Positions 14,401 to 27,400 of a stretch of 64,000 nt of DNA are shown in pieces (the first letter of the stretch is position 1; every line of letters begins with the position of its first letter). This DNA comes from Puffinus mauretanicus. Taxonomy: Eukaryota; Chordata; Aves; Procellariiformes; Procellariidae. Made by a program: the position numbers and the translations under genes. The DNA is taken from NCBI GenBank assembly GCA_023333565.1, contig JAJKFH010003493.1, forward strand, positions 1,054,001-1,118,000, written 5' to 3'. The notes below the pieces were generated by a model that worked only from the letters and a program-made list of their open reading frames with translations, ran no database searches and was not told where the DNA came from.

Positions 14401-15204
14401 CACTGCCTTTTGAGCCTGAAAGCTTGTGGGAAGAGCTGATTTCTAGCCCTGATTTTTGAATCCACATTCTAATTTAATGCTAGTCCTGCTATCCTTTCAG
14501 TCTGTCATCATGTTTCATTTTGACTGGATGGGCTTTTTGAGCAACCTTGTATCTTTGAGGAGGGACTGGTGATTGAAGATACCCATCGCTCTGAAGAGCT
14601 TTTGCAATGCCGTTAAAGCTCTGTTTTCTTTGATTACAACTTCATTTTGGTACAAAAGCATCCTTTTGAGACATAACTGAGGAAACTTGTACTAAGTAGC
14701 AAAATGAGGAGAAGTCATGGGACCTGGAAAGATGGAAAGATTTTGAAATAACTAAATGCTTGCTATTATAGAAACCCATCACTGTGCTTGATGCCATCAG
14801 AAAGTGCTTTATTTTGTAAGGGAGCACAGAGATTGCGAGTGGAAGGTGGGGAGGAGCAAAGGAGAATGGCTGGGACCTACCCAGAGAAGTGAGCCGGAGC
14901 AGAGCCCAGGGCAAGTTGTCTCAAAGAGAAAGGAAGGCTGAAGCCTGTCCTTTTGTTTCGCCTCCACTTCATTGCTGGTCTTTTTCCATTACTACTCTTT
15001 TACAGATGTAAAGTTCTTACAAGTTTCAGAATCTTTTATAAAGCAATACCCAATTCCTACTGGTTATTGCTAGCCTGAATAACGAAAGAAAAGGAAAAAG
15101 ACAAACTTTCTTAAATCCAACTTCTACACCCATTCATAATCTTTTGACTGAAACCAATAACATAATCTGTGAAAAATCCTGCTGTATGAAAATCCCTCCA
15201 TGCT

Positions 15205-15216
15205 CCCCCCCCCCCC
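15205..15216. repeat. C(12) homopolymer
   Basis: A run of 12 C in otherwise AT-rich DNA; a potential i-motif or G-quadruplex-forming site on the opposite strand. Confidence 0.85.
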
Positions 15217-18200
15217 ATTGCCAGGATAGTTCAATTTCTGAACTCTCTGCAGGAATTTTGTCCAGTTTTCAAACACACTTCAGCTTTGTGCTGAGCTCTG
15301 GGTTAGAAGTCAAGTTCAGAAATTAGTCCAGAGGGCCTGAGAGGGATCTAAAGCAAGGAAAGTTGCACTTTAGCTGTCCAGCTTCTTCTGAAGGGGCAAG
15401 TTAAAACAGCGTTAGGCTCATTGCATTTCACGAAATGTAGGATGAACTTCCTCAGTCATTACCTGCAAATTCATAGTTGCTTTTCTCAAGGCTTCTTTGA
15501 CGAACATATTCTCAATGTTGCAGTAACTGGTCTAGCACCAGGGTAGTTAAGGTTTCCCCATACCTGCCAGTTCCCCTTAGATTAATAGACCTTACATCAG
15601 AAGGACATTAATTTGAGGATGCTTCTAATATCTGTTTGAACTAGAACACATTTTTCAGGTATGTTCTTGATTTAAAGCTTTGAGGAGAAAAACTGAGCAC
15701 ACTTTCAGTTCATTACCTTCCCCATTGCAAGGGGCATATGTCTAGTCTGAATTAAAGCTACTAATTTTGCCTCTTGCCTGAGGGGGGGGAAAAAAAAAAG
15801 CAAAACCAAAACCCAACTTAAGTGTCCCTTCTTCTCCCAGTCTTTTACCGGTAGTTTCTACCTCCTTGGTTAGCATGTGGCCACGCAGCGGGTTGAAGCA
15901 GGATTTGGCACAACTGAGGGAGCAGAAACTTCTGGGCAGCAATGGGATCTGCCTCCAGCAGACCAGCTGGGGCTGGTGTAGAAACCTCCTTCATGGGCGG
16001 CAGATCTGATCTAGATCCCACACTCCACCCAGAACTCTAGCCAGGGGACAGAGGGAGCATGTGGCCAGAGGTCTCTTAAAACTATGATAAATTAGCAAAT
16101 GAAGCATACTGTGAAAGTGGACATGGGTAATCCAGTCTTGTTTAGTGGCATTATCCAAGAGCACCTTCCCTCAGCTTTTAGCTGTAGCATGGTGTCGTGC
16201 CTTTGCAAACTAAATTAAAGAGCTCTCTGCAGCTAAAAATCTAGTTGAAAAGGTGCTTAAGCTGCTGAAGTGTATTGAGTAAATAAGGTCAATTTGTCTA
16301 GCTAAGGTAATACGTCCCCCTGCCAAGACTCAGGTTGGAGAAATTTTGTAGCAACTCCGGTTGGGGAAGGGAAATAACATTTACAGTGCAAGGTGCATTT
16401 ATATCACTGTAGCTGCATTTGCATACGAGATCTTCCTGATATATCTGTCTGTGAAAAACCAGACTCCTCTGCAGCGTGGTTACCACTTCCAGGTTTAGAC
16501 CAGGCTTCAGAGGAACAGAGAGAAGACCTGGCTGCGTGAACAGCTGTGTGGGAACCAGCTGCTGATCTGTGTGTTGCCATCGGTCTCTAGACCCTGGTCA
16601 TTTTTCTATTGGGTTTTGCTTTCTTTTTCCCTAGATTGCGTATCCTTGTAACAAGATGGCTTCAAACAACCGTGAAATAACTTCTATTAAAACTATGTAA
16701 GAGCATAGCACGGGGTCAATTTCAGGATGTATTTTATTAAACACGAGCCACCTAAAGTAGCACCATCAGTCTAGAGTTTAGCTCTGCTGTGGTCTTATTC
16801 CAGCTTGCCAGTGCCGATAGGCAATTAATTTGCCTTTCGTAGTCACTTCATTTACTTAGGGCCAGGCTGCTGAGCCTCTTGTGCTTTAGCTATGCCACCA
16901 GAGTTCAAAAGCACAGTCATGACAAAATAGCTTAAACCAGTGCTGTTGTGGTGACTCACATCACCCATCTCCTGCCTCCGAAACATAGTGGCTGGTATCC
17001 TCTCCTGAGGCAAAATAAAGGGAAACCTGCCTCCTGCCACCATTAAGGCAAAGCATTTATCTTGAAGCAGGGATAAAATCAAAACCCATTCCCAACAACA
17101 TTTCCCAGGAGAAGTTGTGTCTGTGCCTACAAGGCTCAGGGGCTGCTGCTGTCAGGCAGAGGCCAAAGAAAGCGACTGAGACGGAGCACCCAGGCTGCCT
17201 CATGTCTGCTAGGGGCTGTCAGACCGCTTTAGCTGTGTTAGTAACACATTATAGTTTAAAGCTTCTCGCTTGTGCTTTTTAAATGTCATCTCTGAAATCC
17301 TCTGCCAGAAGCACGCTCACCGGAAGCAACCTCTGTGGTTTTGATAGACAATAGTTATTCCAAATTTCAAGATGACCATATTTTATCTCTGTATCTGCAC
17401 TTCTGTCATTGCTGCTGTTTTTCAGTGCCTTTGGGCCTGCACACAGAAGAGATGGAGGGGAACATCTCGCAGCAGTATTTCACCAGTTCATGTGAAAACA
17501 GTTAAATACATCTCAAGAAATATTTCTCCTTTTATCCAACACAATACGAGAGTTGTAGACAAAGATCAAGCCCATGGAAATGATGGTTAATACACGATTC
17601 CTAAAAATATGACTAACATCTGTAAAAATGAGGCATAAATGTCATAACTGTATGGGGATTGTGTCTGATGGATGTGAACCAAGCTGTGTAGAGCAGGAGG
17701 TTATGGGGAAGGAATCTAAAGGAAGCTTCTTGATGTCGCTCACAAGCCTGGTACAGTAGTGTCCTGAATGGTGCCAGCCTTTGCATCCCTCTTCCATCTC
17801 TTTTTCATAAAAGGATAAATTGTTTAGAATGGCACAAAAGCCACACCTGTGGTTCTGCGGTGGATTTGAAGAGGCAGCCCAAAGAGGAATGTTTTCAGGT
17901 GTGCAATCCCTTGTGGTGACTTCTCTCAAATGTGGTTGAGTGATGATGCAGTCTGTCTCATCCACTCCAATATCAATAAGCAGTGAAGGAGCACTGCAAA
18001 TAGTAAAACAAATAAAGTACAGAGGCAGAAGGAAACCCAAGAATACCTTAAACTGGGCTCAATTTTTTTTCTGTTGTTAGGTCTAACTGATTATTCTTAG
18101 CACAAAAATGCTCACTGAGCATTTAAAACTCAGTTAAATAAGTGGTTGTGACCATGGGTTTCCAAAAACACAGAGAAACATCTTGTACCATGAAGTTAAC

Positions 18201-19544
18201 TTTTCAAACAGGAGAGAGAGGCATGGCCCAACAGAAGAGAAGCCTCAGCATCAACATGGCCTAATTCCCCTGATTCCTGTAAGAAATCTGTAAAAAAAAA
18301 AAATAGTAGTTAGGAAGCTGATTGGATCTGATCGGCCTTCAGCATGAGCCTGAAGCCACTGATGACTTGATTGAATGGCTCCATCACTGTACATCAGTGG
18401 TGTTTGGAGAGTTTATTTTGCTTTTGCCTTTTAAGTCATGCCTAAGTTGATTTTTGTGATACCCTCTCACAAGGTAGGTAGTGGGGAGCCTAAGAAATTT
18501 TAGGAGACCTTCCAGCCCTGTCCTTCCTTCTGCTTTTCTGCACACACGTCTAATAGCCACCTCCCCTGGTACAAGCAATAGTTTGTGGATGAACCTTGAA
18601 GCCATTCCCTGTTTAACTCTGGAAAAACTTTAGAAGGATGAGGAGATCGGGAGAACGCAAGAATGAAGCTATTACAGGCATATATATGGCAATTAAATCT
18701 TTCCAGCTGTATAAGAATATAAAGTATATTTCCTTGAGAAAGCTCTGTGTTCCTACTTCCCCTAATGAGAAGAAATGTGTCCAGTTTGCCATTTCCCTCA
18801 ACTCTTCCTTGAATGTTTGCATGCATAAACCAGAAGAGGAGCGTAGCATTTCCCCTCACGTGCACAGAGGGGAGTGAGAGCCTCCAGGCCTGCTGAGAAC
18901 CTAAGGTGCCTGGACTCGAGCCCTTATTTCAGCAGAAAAAATGAGGGCAAGAGGAGGCTGAGGAATCCTGTTATTGAATAAGTAAGAACTCAGCACTTTG
19001 TCTGCACAACGCTAAACATAGGAGAAGTTAGCTGTTGTTCACTGGTGCATTCAGACTTTTAGGATATGCAAAAATCGTGTCTAACAACCTTCAGAACAGA
19101 AGTGTAGCAGCTATTTCGGGTTGGGAACATTATGCTGCTGTTGGTTTTGTATGGTGCAAACAGGTAACCATATCCTGAGAGAGGAATCATTGTGTTCAGA
19201 AAGTATTTATTTCTTTACTGTGAGAATCTTTAAACATGCAGTGTTTATTTACCCTTTAAACTGCAAGTGCATCTCTCCTTCCCAGCTAAAAATTGTCCAT
19301 GTGACATTGTCATTTAGCACTTCCAACACTGTTGTTAATACAGTACATCTGTCATGAACAGGATTACAATTTGGTTTCACACCTCAGCCACCTCTTAAAT
19401 CTTTAACAGTAACAAAATCACAAATTATGGGCAGAATACAAATGTATTTATGTTTTCTAACCATTCCAGATGTTTCAGGACTTCCTAAAATCCCAGTATG
19501 AGAGCAAGAGCCCTGTCAAGAGATAAGGCACCCATCTTGAATTA

Positions 19545-19590
19545 ATTCTGATCTAATCAAATCTGATTTGATCTGATCTAATCTAATGTC
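19545..19590. repeat. Degenerate TCTGATCTAA simple repeat
   Basis: Units such as TCTGATCTAATCAAA and TCTGATTTGATCTGATCTAA recur across 46 bp. This is a short degenerate array with period 5 or 10 and several GATC sites. Confidence 0.7.
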
Positions 19591-21039
19591 TGTCCAACCA
19601 GTAGGACTTCATTATGCTATCTGCAGATATGATGCTCACACAATGGCTGGGGAAGTTACTCCCTGCTTTAGCCACGTGTCTTTTGATAACTCTGCTGGTT
19701 AGTCCTTGATTTCTGGCTTCAGGGATTATGCTATGGAAAGGGAGGCAGAGTGCTCTGCCACTGGTATGAAGAAGTTGCATCATGTCTAGAAGCAGCAGGT
19801 TTGATTCTTTTAGGTGATCCGCTCCTCTGCAGAGAGCTGATGCAGGAGTAATTTTAACAGTAACAGCTGCGCTGGTCTAAAGAAAATAGCAAGGGGGAGG
19901 CAATACCTGTTACTAGCTAAAATGGTAGTCAGAAAAAAGGGATAAGCTTTTGGGCATATAAATTTTTTTTTAAGTCTGTTATTGCCAGCTGTCTTAATTG
20001 GTCCAGTAAAAATCATGATTTGTCCCTGCAGAGCTGCCCTTGCTTACAGTAGCTGTGGCTGTTGTATTTTTCTGTGATTTCTCCATTTCCTCAGCTCTGA
20101 GGAGTTGTCAAGTCACCAGGAGATATGTCAAGTCACTGGAGGGGTATGACAGACCTGCAGGGCCACTCTCTTTGTGGTCAAAGCGGAGCAGGTTCTGGTT
20201 ATATGCTGTGCGGCCACCGTGACGCATACCACGCGTATGCTGCAAGGCTGCTGGAGGCATCCAGAAGACCTGTGTTTCCTACCGGTCTTCCACTTTGCTA
20301 TGGCAAAGCACAGAAACAGGGCTTATTTATCACAGATTTCAGCTGATTTATAGCTAAGTGTATGTATAAATGCTTTGCTGAACTGTTCTTTGTGAAGACT
20401 GTTTGCTGACCTGAGCCTATAGGGTCCTAATCCTTCTGTGCAATAACCTAAGCGAAGATCTTCAGCGTGTGTTGCACTCTGTGCAGACACTGTGTCTGCG
20501 TCCGTCTGAGTCAAAAAACAGTGGCAGGGAAAATCCCTGGGACGGGAACTCGGTCATCTGTGCTGGTACCTGGTCCAAGCAGGCAGCAGCCCTCCCAGCG
20601 GGTTGCAGGCAGCGCTTGGGAGCCAGCGTGGGCCGTTCCCTGTGACCAGACCGGAGGCAGCCACATGGTTTTGGAAGAGAAGAACAGCCGGTAGCATAGA
20701 CACAGGCCATCCTGTGCTGGCTGGCCTCGGTGGCCAAGAGCAGTCCCCGGCAGGTTTAATTTAAAGCTGTACAGGTACAACTTTAAGGCTGAAATGTCTT
20801 TGTGTGACAGTGGGATGGCGAATATTTTTTCATGCCAAATATTGATGGGTATTTAATATACACTTTGGGCACATGCTGTGACCAGGGAAAGTTGCCTACT
20901 GATGTTGTGTGAGTGCTCCTGATTCCTGCAGTGCCGTGGTGCGGTGTGAGCACGACAGAGGAGAATCACAAGTGTAAAGTGCTTTAAGATCACACTCTAG
21001 CAACTTTTACCAGAAAAATACTCTTGATTAGAAGTGTGA

Positions 21040-21059
21040 TTTTTTTTTTTTTTTTTTTT
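21040..21059. repeat. T(20) homopolymer
   Basis: A run of 20 T followed by AAACAGC. No gene-derived sequence was recognised on its right that would make it the tail of a minus-strand retrocopy. Confidence 0.9.
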
Positions 21060-21959
21060 AAACAGCATTTCTGTACTACCAAAAGCCCTTTGTGGATATG
21101 GTTATGCTAAGGGAAAAGTAAAAGCTTTGGTCAGTAGAGCTTATTTAGTTTGGGGTATCCGTGTAAGCTGCACTGTCAAAAGCCTGGTGCTGTAGGCAGA
21201 AGCAGCTCTTCACCTGGAGGGCATAGGCACACCAGCCAGTGTTGCCTGGCATTCTTCTTCCAGCACAGATTTATCCACTCTTTGCAGCACTACTGAATTT
21301 TCCATTATAAGCCATTTTTGCATGAATTTCCATGAGTGGCTGTGAGGAGTGGTCTCTTCCCAAACTGGTGTTAATTCCTGTGACCCTCCCCACCAACAGC
21401 AGTGCTCAGGTATGGTCTGAGCGCGGGGAGGTGTTGAGGACTGCTGCTTGCCTCTCCACACCTCAGCTCACGACCACCGCCGCCCAGCCAAATGGCAGCA
21501 CCCCTCTTCCCTGGGTGGATAGGATCAAATCCCTCACTAAGCCTGCCCCAGGGGGTCAGTTACTCTGAGTTGGCCTTGCAGCAAAATTGTCTTGTTTGGT
21601 TTTCCACTCTGTTGGTAACTTGGCTAAAATCTGGTATAGTAGTTATTCTGAGATCAGACTGGAGTCAAAAGTAAGACAAAAGTAAACTGAAAAGTTATTT
21701 ATTGAATAAAAAAGGGGTAGGCTGCACAATTTCTGAGCTACATGAGTATTTGAATTAAAAAAAAGGTGTGAATACCTGACTTCATTGGGTCGTTTCATTT
21801 AGTGTGTGCCCACATGGCCTCGGCTGCAAAGGCTAGGTCTACAGCTGGCAAAACACTCATTATGCTGAATTTTCAGTTCTTTTCTCTTACCAATGAATTA
21901 CTTTTTCACTGATAATAGATGCTGATGGAGAACCTTGTATGGATGTTTCTGGGAAGTTC

Positions 21960-22135
21960 TAGTTCATGTTCTGGGTCAGATCAAAGCTCCATCCAGGCCA
22001 GTTTGCTGTCTACCCTGCAGAAGATGCCGAGAGAAGAACATGAGACCAGGGAAAGCCTATATTGATCCTTTCCCAGGGGACTTTCTTAGCCTTAAATTAT
22101 GGCTCAGCTCCATCTCTAAGCCTGAGACAGGACCT
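21960..22135. mobile_element. Old interspersed repeat, probably CR1-related, with CTGGGTCAGATCAAAG start
   Basis: CTGGGTCAGATCAAAGCTCC, then TCCAGGCCAGTTTGCTGTCT and later TATTGATCCTTTCCCAGGGG, TTATGGCTCAGCTCC follow the order of a repeat common in sauropsid genomes (GGGTCAGACCAAAGGTCCAT and so on). It is diverged and lacks a clear end. A weaker copy starts at about 39,007. Confidence 0.5.
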
Positions 22136-22139
22136 TAAT

Positions 22140-25100
22140 ATTTGTTTTTGGACAGGTGTAGTGTTGCTCAGAAACGGTCCAAAAATTGATTCCAAGTCTC
22201 CTTTTGTAATCTTCAAATTAGAAATTTTAACAGTTTAAAAAATAAAAAAATAAGATAGTTTGCTGCTTTCAGCCATAGTGTAGCAAACTGTCTTCTGATT
22301 TACCTAGACCAAACTCTAAGTTCAGCTAGAGTTTAAATAAAAGTTAGAGTTCTGCTGCAAGCCCATTTCCAGGGAGATGTGTGGTTGTGTTAATGGCTGT
22401 GCCCTATCTCATGTGTAGAAATGTTTCGTCTGTCTGTCTGCCTAATACACTACATGAAGTAGAGGGAAGAAAAACTGCAGTAAGGCATTGGGGAGGGGCG
22501 GGGAAAAAAAGGAATATGATAGAGACAGGAGAAGAAAACAGAGAGAGAAGAGGCAGACCTTGGGGATAATTAAAAATCATTAAATAGAGGAGGAAAGTAG
22601 GAGTAAGGGTAAAATTCCTTTCATCTAGTGCTGGGGCACAGCTTGTCCTTAACTCTACCTGTGGGGTGCTGCTGAAAGGAAGCCCCCTTTCCCCCACCCT
22701 GGCCCCGATGAGTGCACTGAACGGGGTCCACAGCGGCTGTGGGACTGCTAGATCCCCTGCACAGGGGAAGAGAGGGTGCATGGGCAGGAGTTTTGGCAGC
22801 TCGTGGATCAGCTTAGCTGCAGCATCAAGCTGCATCTTGGACATTTAGAGACAAGTGAAAGCCAAATACCTCAGAGTGTCTCTGCAGTCAGTGGAGAGAA
22901 ATAATGCCTCTCGTGATGGGGTGAAACCTCGCCTCTCTCCCGTGGCTATGAAGAGCACTTCAGGCAGGCATCTTAGAAGTCTCAGTAAGATGCCTAATAT
23001 CAAGTAGATGAATCCTCCTCCTTCTCCAAGGAAATCCTGTGTGCAATGGAGGAACTCCTGGAAGTGCACTATATGTAGTATAAGAAAAGAAAAAGACAAA
23101 TCAAAAGAGACACCATAACTGATACCATATTCTATTATGGATTACATAGGGTTTACTATGCAAGCACCATGAGTCTGTACATGTGCACGCTCACTTGCGC
23201 CTCTGGTATGAGCAATAAAAACTCACACGCTCATATATATCTGGTATGAAGCATATGGGGCATAAAAAGGAAAACTCTTCTGAAAGCAAATTTGTGAGTG
23301 TTTGGATCCTACATTAACAATGCTGTAGGACCACCAATAGGTCCCAGGAAGACAAATAACATGACTGTTATATTTCCCATTTGTCAAAGGGCAAATTGAT
23401 ACCCCTGTGCCAATACACCAGTGCCTGTAAGCAGGCAAATGTCTACTGCGCATGCAGGAGATAGGGCACAGCAGGGAACCACGACGCTGGCACTTAGCGG
23501 ATTGCACGTCAGCCTCTTCTCAGTGGGCTTTGCAAGCCCATCAAGGACAGAGATAGAAGAGAGGGGATTTTGCCTCCTACTGAGAGGCTGTGAGAGCAAA
23601 ATGCAGCTACGTGAATGCTTTTCTCCTCTGCAGTAGACACGTTGCATGAAAAAAGTCTCAAGAGCAAAATGGGAACAATTACCTGGCCCATGTGAAATGT
23701 TCGCCCTGTAGCGTAACAAAACAGTTCAGAGAAGACTAGTTAAAAGGGTTTGGGCAGAATTCTCTTCTTCTACATGCTCTCTATATGAGAGATGAAAGAT
23801 GGGTCTGTGTCCTGCTCACAGGTCAAGACTCCACTCTACCATCAGACTGATAGGTTCCCAACAGAAAGACACATCTCATCTTGGAGAACTCGTGGTCTGA
23901 CAGCCAGACAAGAAGCTCTGAACAGAGACCCAGGTATGCCAACTAGTCAGAAACGGTCGGGCATTTCTGCGCAGCGCTCTGGCTGCCTACTCACTTAATG
24001 AAGAAGCGTGGGCTGGAAATGAAATTGTTGCTCTTTGCTGTAGCTTTGTGGAAGCGCATCTTGTCAAAGCACAGAGTTAAGAATGATAAGGTTGAGTGTC
24101 GGGGAATTAATTAACCTGGTCACACTCGTGCGGGATGAAAGACATGAATCTCAGTGGCGACCAGGTTACGAGCCCCAGGGCAGGCGGTGACATGTCTGTC
24201 ATGTGGTGGTTTCAAATCTGGCCTGGATGTGTCTCTGGCATTTAATGTGGCTTGAATGTGCCCTTCTGCTGGGCACGGGGAGGGAAGATGACTCTTGAAT
24301 AAGAGCCATTATCTTTGACATAAAAACCTGGCCACGAAACCTGTCAATGAAAGTGCAGATTAGAGAAAGCATAGCTACAGCCCTAGTCCAAAGAAGGCTG
24401 CATGTCTGCATGGCTACAAGCAGGTCATGTAGAGGACTACATGAGCTGCACGAGCACCTGCATGGCAAGGCTGCAGCGCTGCAAGTCCAGCAAGCTGCAC
24501 TTGCTCTCACCTCTCCCGGCCATAAACCCCTAAGGTCTGATTCTGCTGGCTTTACGCTCTATGTAATCATTAACACTGCTTCCAAAATTTGGTTAGTGGG
24601 TATAAAATACTACCAATTAGTAAGGCATCATTTTACTACCACTTCACACTGCTCTAAAATGAGAATGTAGGCTATGGAGCAGCAAAGAACCGAGCCCCGA
24701 GTATTCACCTCATTAGAGAATCAGTTGCCGTATGAATGGGAAATAACAAGGGCAAATCCATCCATGCTGGAATTACACAGGCTGCCTTGAGCTTGGGCTA
24801 GACGGTTTAATGGAAAAGGAGAGCAATAGAATAGGAAAATTATTAAATGAATATGCAGTGCCAGTGGATTTGGAGCAGGGAGTGCATTTTACTTCCCATT
24901 TTCCTGCTCCTATGTGAAACTTCGAACAACACTCTGCTCTAATGTGTTTAAAATAATTTGTATAAATATTTAATATATGCACATACAAACACATGTGTGT
25001 ATGTAGGTAGTGTAAATATATATTTGGAGATGACACTGTTCTCAATATGTTTTCCAGGGTAATTCTGTTTGAAAGAAAAATTCTTGTGCCCTTTCATGTG

Positions 25101-26795
25101 GATTCTCACGCTTTTTGCATGTGTCTTGCCTGTGGAAGGTAGGTACTTAATTTTTTTTTTTCCTAGCTTAGTTTGATTTTGGGTGCTCTTTTCTTTTAGG
25201 TCTGCTTTGCCGTAGGCCCTGAAAACAATAATAAAAAAATACTGTGGCAGTTGCTCCATGTGGCTTGCCAAAGGGGTGTTAAGAAATTTTCCTGGTTGTT
25301 CTGTATGTGTGAGCTGCAAAGAGGTGATAAATTGCTGAAGGAAATTAAAGTGGGGGGTTGAAGCTAAAGTTTTGTACTCTTCTGATTTGGGCAGTCTTGG
25401 ATTACAAGCTGCTGGTTGTGTTGGAAATCAAAAGGTTAGTTGCTCTCTCTGACTTACCCAGGAGTGCTGCAAAGACAGCTTGATAGATAAAAACATCACA
25501 CAGCCTCTGGTGCTCTCTGTGCTTGGTTTGCTCAGGTGCTGGAAAAAGAAAACATGGTGTATCAGAGACGAGCAGCTAAAGTGGTAATCGTAATACTGTG
25601 GACAAGCAGTCATTTCTAATCGTGGAGATTCCCACAGACCGGGGCTCTTGCGCTGCTCTCCCCTTGCTGCAGCGCGGAGGCACCCAGCGCCTGCGCCCGT
25701 CCGACATCGGCTCCTCCTGCGTCGCTCGCTGGCTGGCAGCAAAGGCGGCTGGGTATCAGCTCCAAAGTTGTTTCTTGGTTTCTTTCAAGGCTGCTTAGTA
25801 ACCGGTGCCTCTCAGTGAGCCACACTTTGCTGCGAGTGGGGAATTCGTGGCTGCCAGAGTGCCAGTCACAGCTCGGTTATTTTGCTTTTCCTTACAGTGC
25901 CCATAATGTACTCGCCCTTTCCAAAACGAAGAACTTTTTCACTTATGCATTAATCTGTGGTGCTACTTCGCAGGTCCACATGAAGAGGTTTCCTTTCCCT
26001 CTCTCCTTCCCCCAAGTCCCGGGCTGTTGCTGTTTTGCCTTCAGCATCATCAGCTGAACAGAAGTAACGCCAGCTCTTAGCTAGAGCTTTGGGTCCAAAT
26101 GTTTTGCAATGCCTTGCAAAGGAAGGGAAGTCTTGTGGGCTCTGGGCTGCAGGTGGGGACACCAAAACATGGGGCTGTGGCGGGAGTAACACTGCGTTAT
26201 TCAGCAACATGCAAGGAAGCCTGGCCAGGCGATGGCTCAGAGCAGCGTATGGTTGCACCTCTAGCCAGGACCTTCAGTCTTTGCTACACTATCTTACTTT
26301 AAACCTGCCTGAAGCTTGCTTCAAACCCAGCTGTGACACTGAGCTGAGAGACAGGCACTCAGAAAGCTGCCCGCAGCCATGTGCGATGTTGCACAGGCTG
26401 CTGCCACCCTGCTCTGCTGCTCAGGGTGGCTCCTCAGCCACGGCAGCACTGTGAGAGACCGGCAGCCGCAGCCGCAGTTCACAGTCCAGCCCCTTTCTGC
26501 AAGCTGGTTTTCTCTGCTGTCAGTGGCTGTAAGCTAGGAGCTGGTGAGGTGCAAGCCAGCATCCTGCTGCACGCTTTTGGGGTGGGGGCAGAAAGGCAGG
26601 GGCAGTAACACCTACAACCCCCAGTGTGCCTCAGATATCCGTAACTCCCATCAGTCCGGCTTGCACAGATTTTTCCTGGCCTTGCTGCGACTGGCAGGAC
26701 CGAAGAGGAGAGGGGGATGTGCCTGCTGAGATCAGCTGGATGTGGTGATGCAAAGGGGCAGGCGTTTCCGAGGCTGATATTCAGACTGGAGCTGC
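22140..26795. other. Intergenic DNA, no gene seen
   Basis: Mixed composition. A short GC-rich section at 25.62-25.78 kb and another at 26.36-26.48 kb have some CpGs. FOXH1-type TGTGGATT lies at 25097-25104. The frames (146 codons minus at 22.4-22.84 kb, 121-123 elsewhere) look random. Confidence 0.55.
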
Positions 26796-26802
26796 AGTGT
26801 TG
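26796..26802. repeat. Target-site duplication, left copy
   Basis: AGTGTTG directly precedes the solo LTR and is identical to the copy after it at 27394-27400. Confidence 0.75.
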
Positions 26803-27393
26803 TGCTGGTTTTGGCTGGGATAGAGTTAATTTTCTTCACAGTAGCTAGTATGGGGCTGTGTTTTGGATTTGTGCTGAAAACGGTGTTGATAACACAGGGA
26901 TGTTTTCGTTACTGCTGAGCAGTGCTTACACAGAGCCAAGGCCTTTTTGGCTTCTCACCCCACCCCACCAGCGAGCAGGCTGGGGGTGCACAAGCAGTTG
27001 GGAGGGGACACAGCTGGGACAGCTGACCCCAACTGACCAAAGGGATATTCCATACCATATGACGTTGTGCTCAGCATGTAAAGCTGGGGGAAGGAGGAAG
27101 TGGGGGATGTTTGGAGTGATGGTATTTGTCTTCCCAAGTAACTGTTACGCGTGATGGAGCCCTGCTTTCCTGGAGATGGCTGGACACCTGCCTGCCGACG
27201 GGAAGCAGTGAATGAATTCCTTGTTTTGCTTTGCTTGCGTGAGTGGCTTTTGCTTTCCCTATTAAACTGTCTTTATCTTAACCCACGAGTTTTCTCACTT
27301 TTTGCCCTTCTGATTCTCTCCCCCATCCCACCGGGGGGGAGTGAGCGAGCAGCTGCGTGGGGCTTAGTTGCTGGCTGGGGTTAAACCACGAAA
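26803..27393 (+). mobile_element. Solo LTR of an avian endogenous retrovirus
   Basis: The 591-bp element starts TGCTGGTTTTGGCTGGGATA and ends GGGGTTAAACCACGAAA. It is flanked by the 7-bp direct repeat AGTGTTG (26796-26802 and 27394-27400). I recognise the start and end as a family that is frequent in many bird genomes, probably ERVL-related. The expected terminal CA is AA here, a single change. ATTAAA at about 27,261 is a plausible LTR polyadenylation signal. No gag, pol or env remains, so it arose by LTR-LTR recombination. Seven bases is longer than the usual 5-bp ERVL duplication, so the exact ends may be off by one or two bases. Confidence 0.85.
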
Positions 27394-27400
27394 AGTGTTG
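27394..27400. repeat. Target-site duplication, right copy
   Basis: AGTGTTG directly follows the solo LTR and pairs with 26796-26802. Confidence 0.75.

Larger units (their letters stand above)
11500..21950. other. Intergenic DNA, no gene seen
   Basis: Mostly AT-rich, with a T(17) run at 12487-12503 and a perfect FOXH1-type AATCCACA at 14459-14466. A POU octamer ATTTGCAT lies at 16417-16424. Open frames of up to 132 codons show no recognisable domain. The 12.78-14.0 kb part is particularly AT-rich and repeat-free. Confidence 0.55.
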
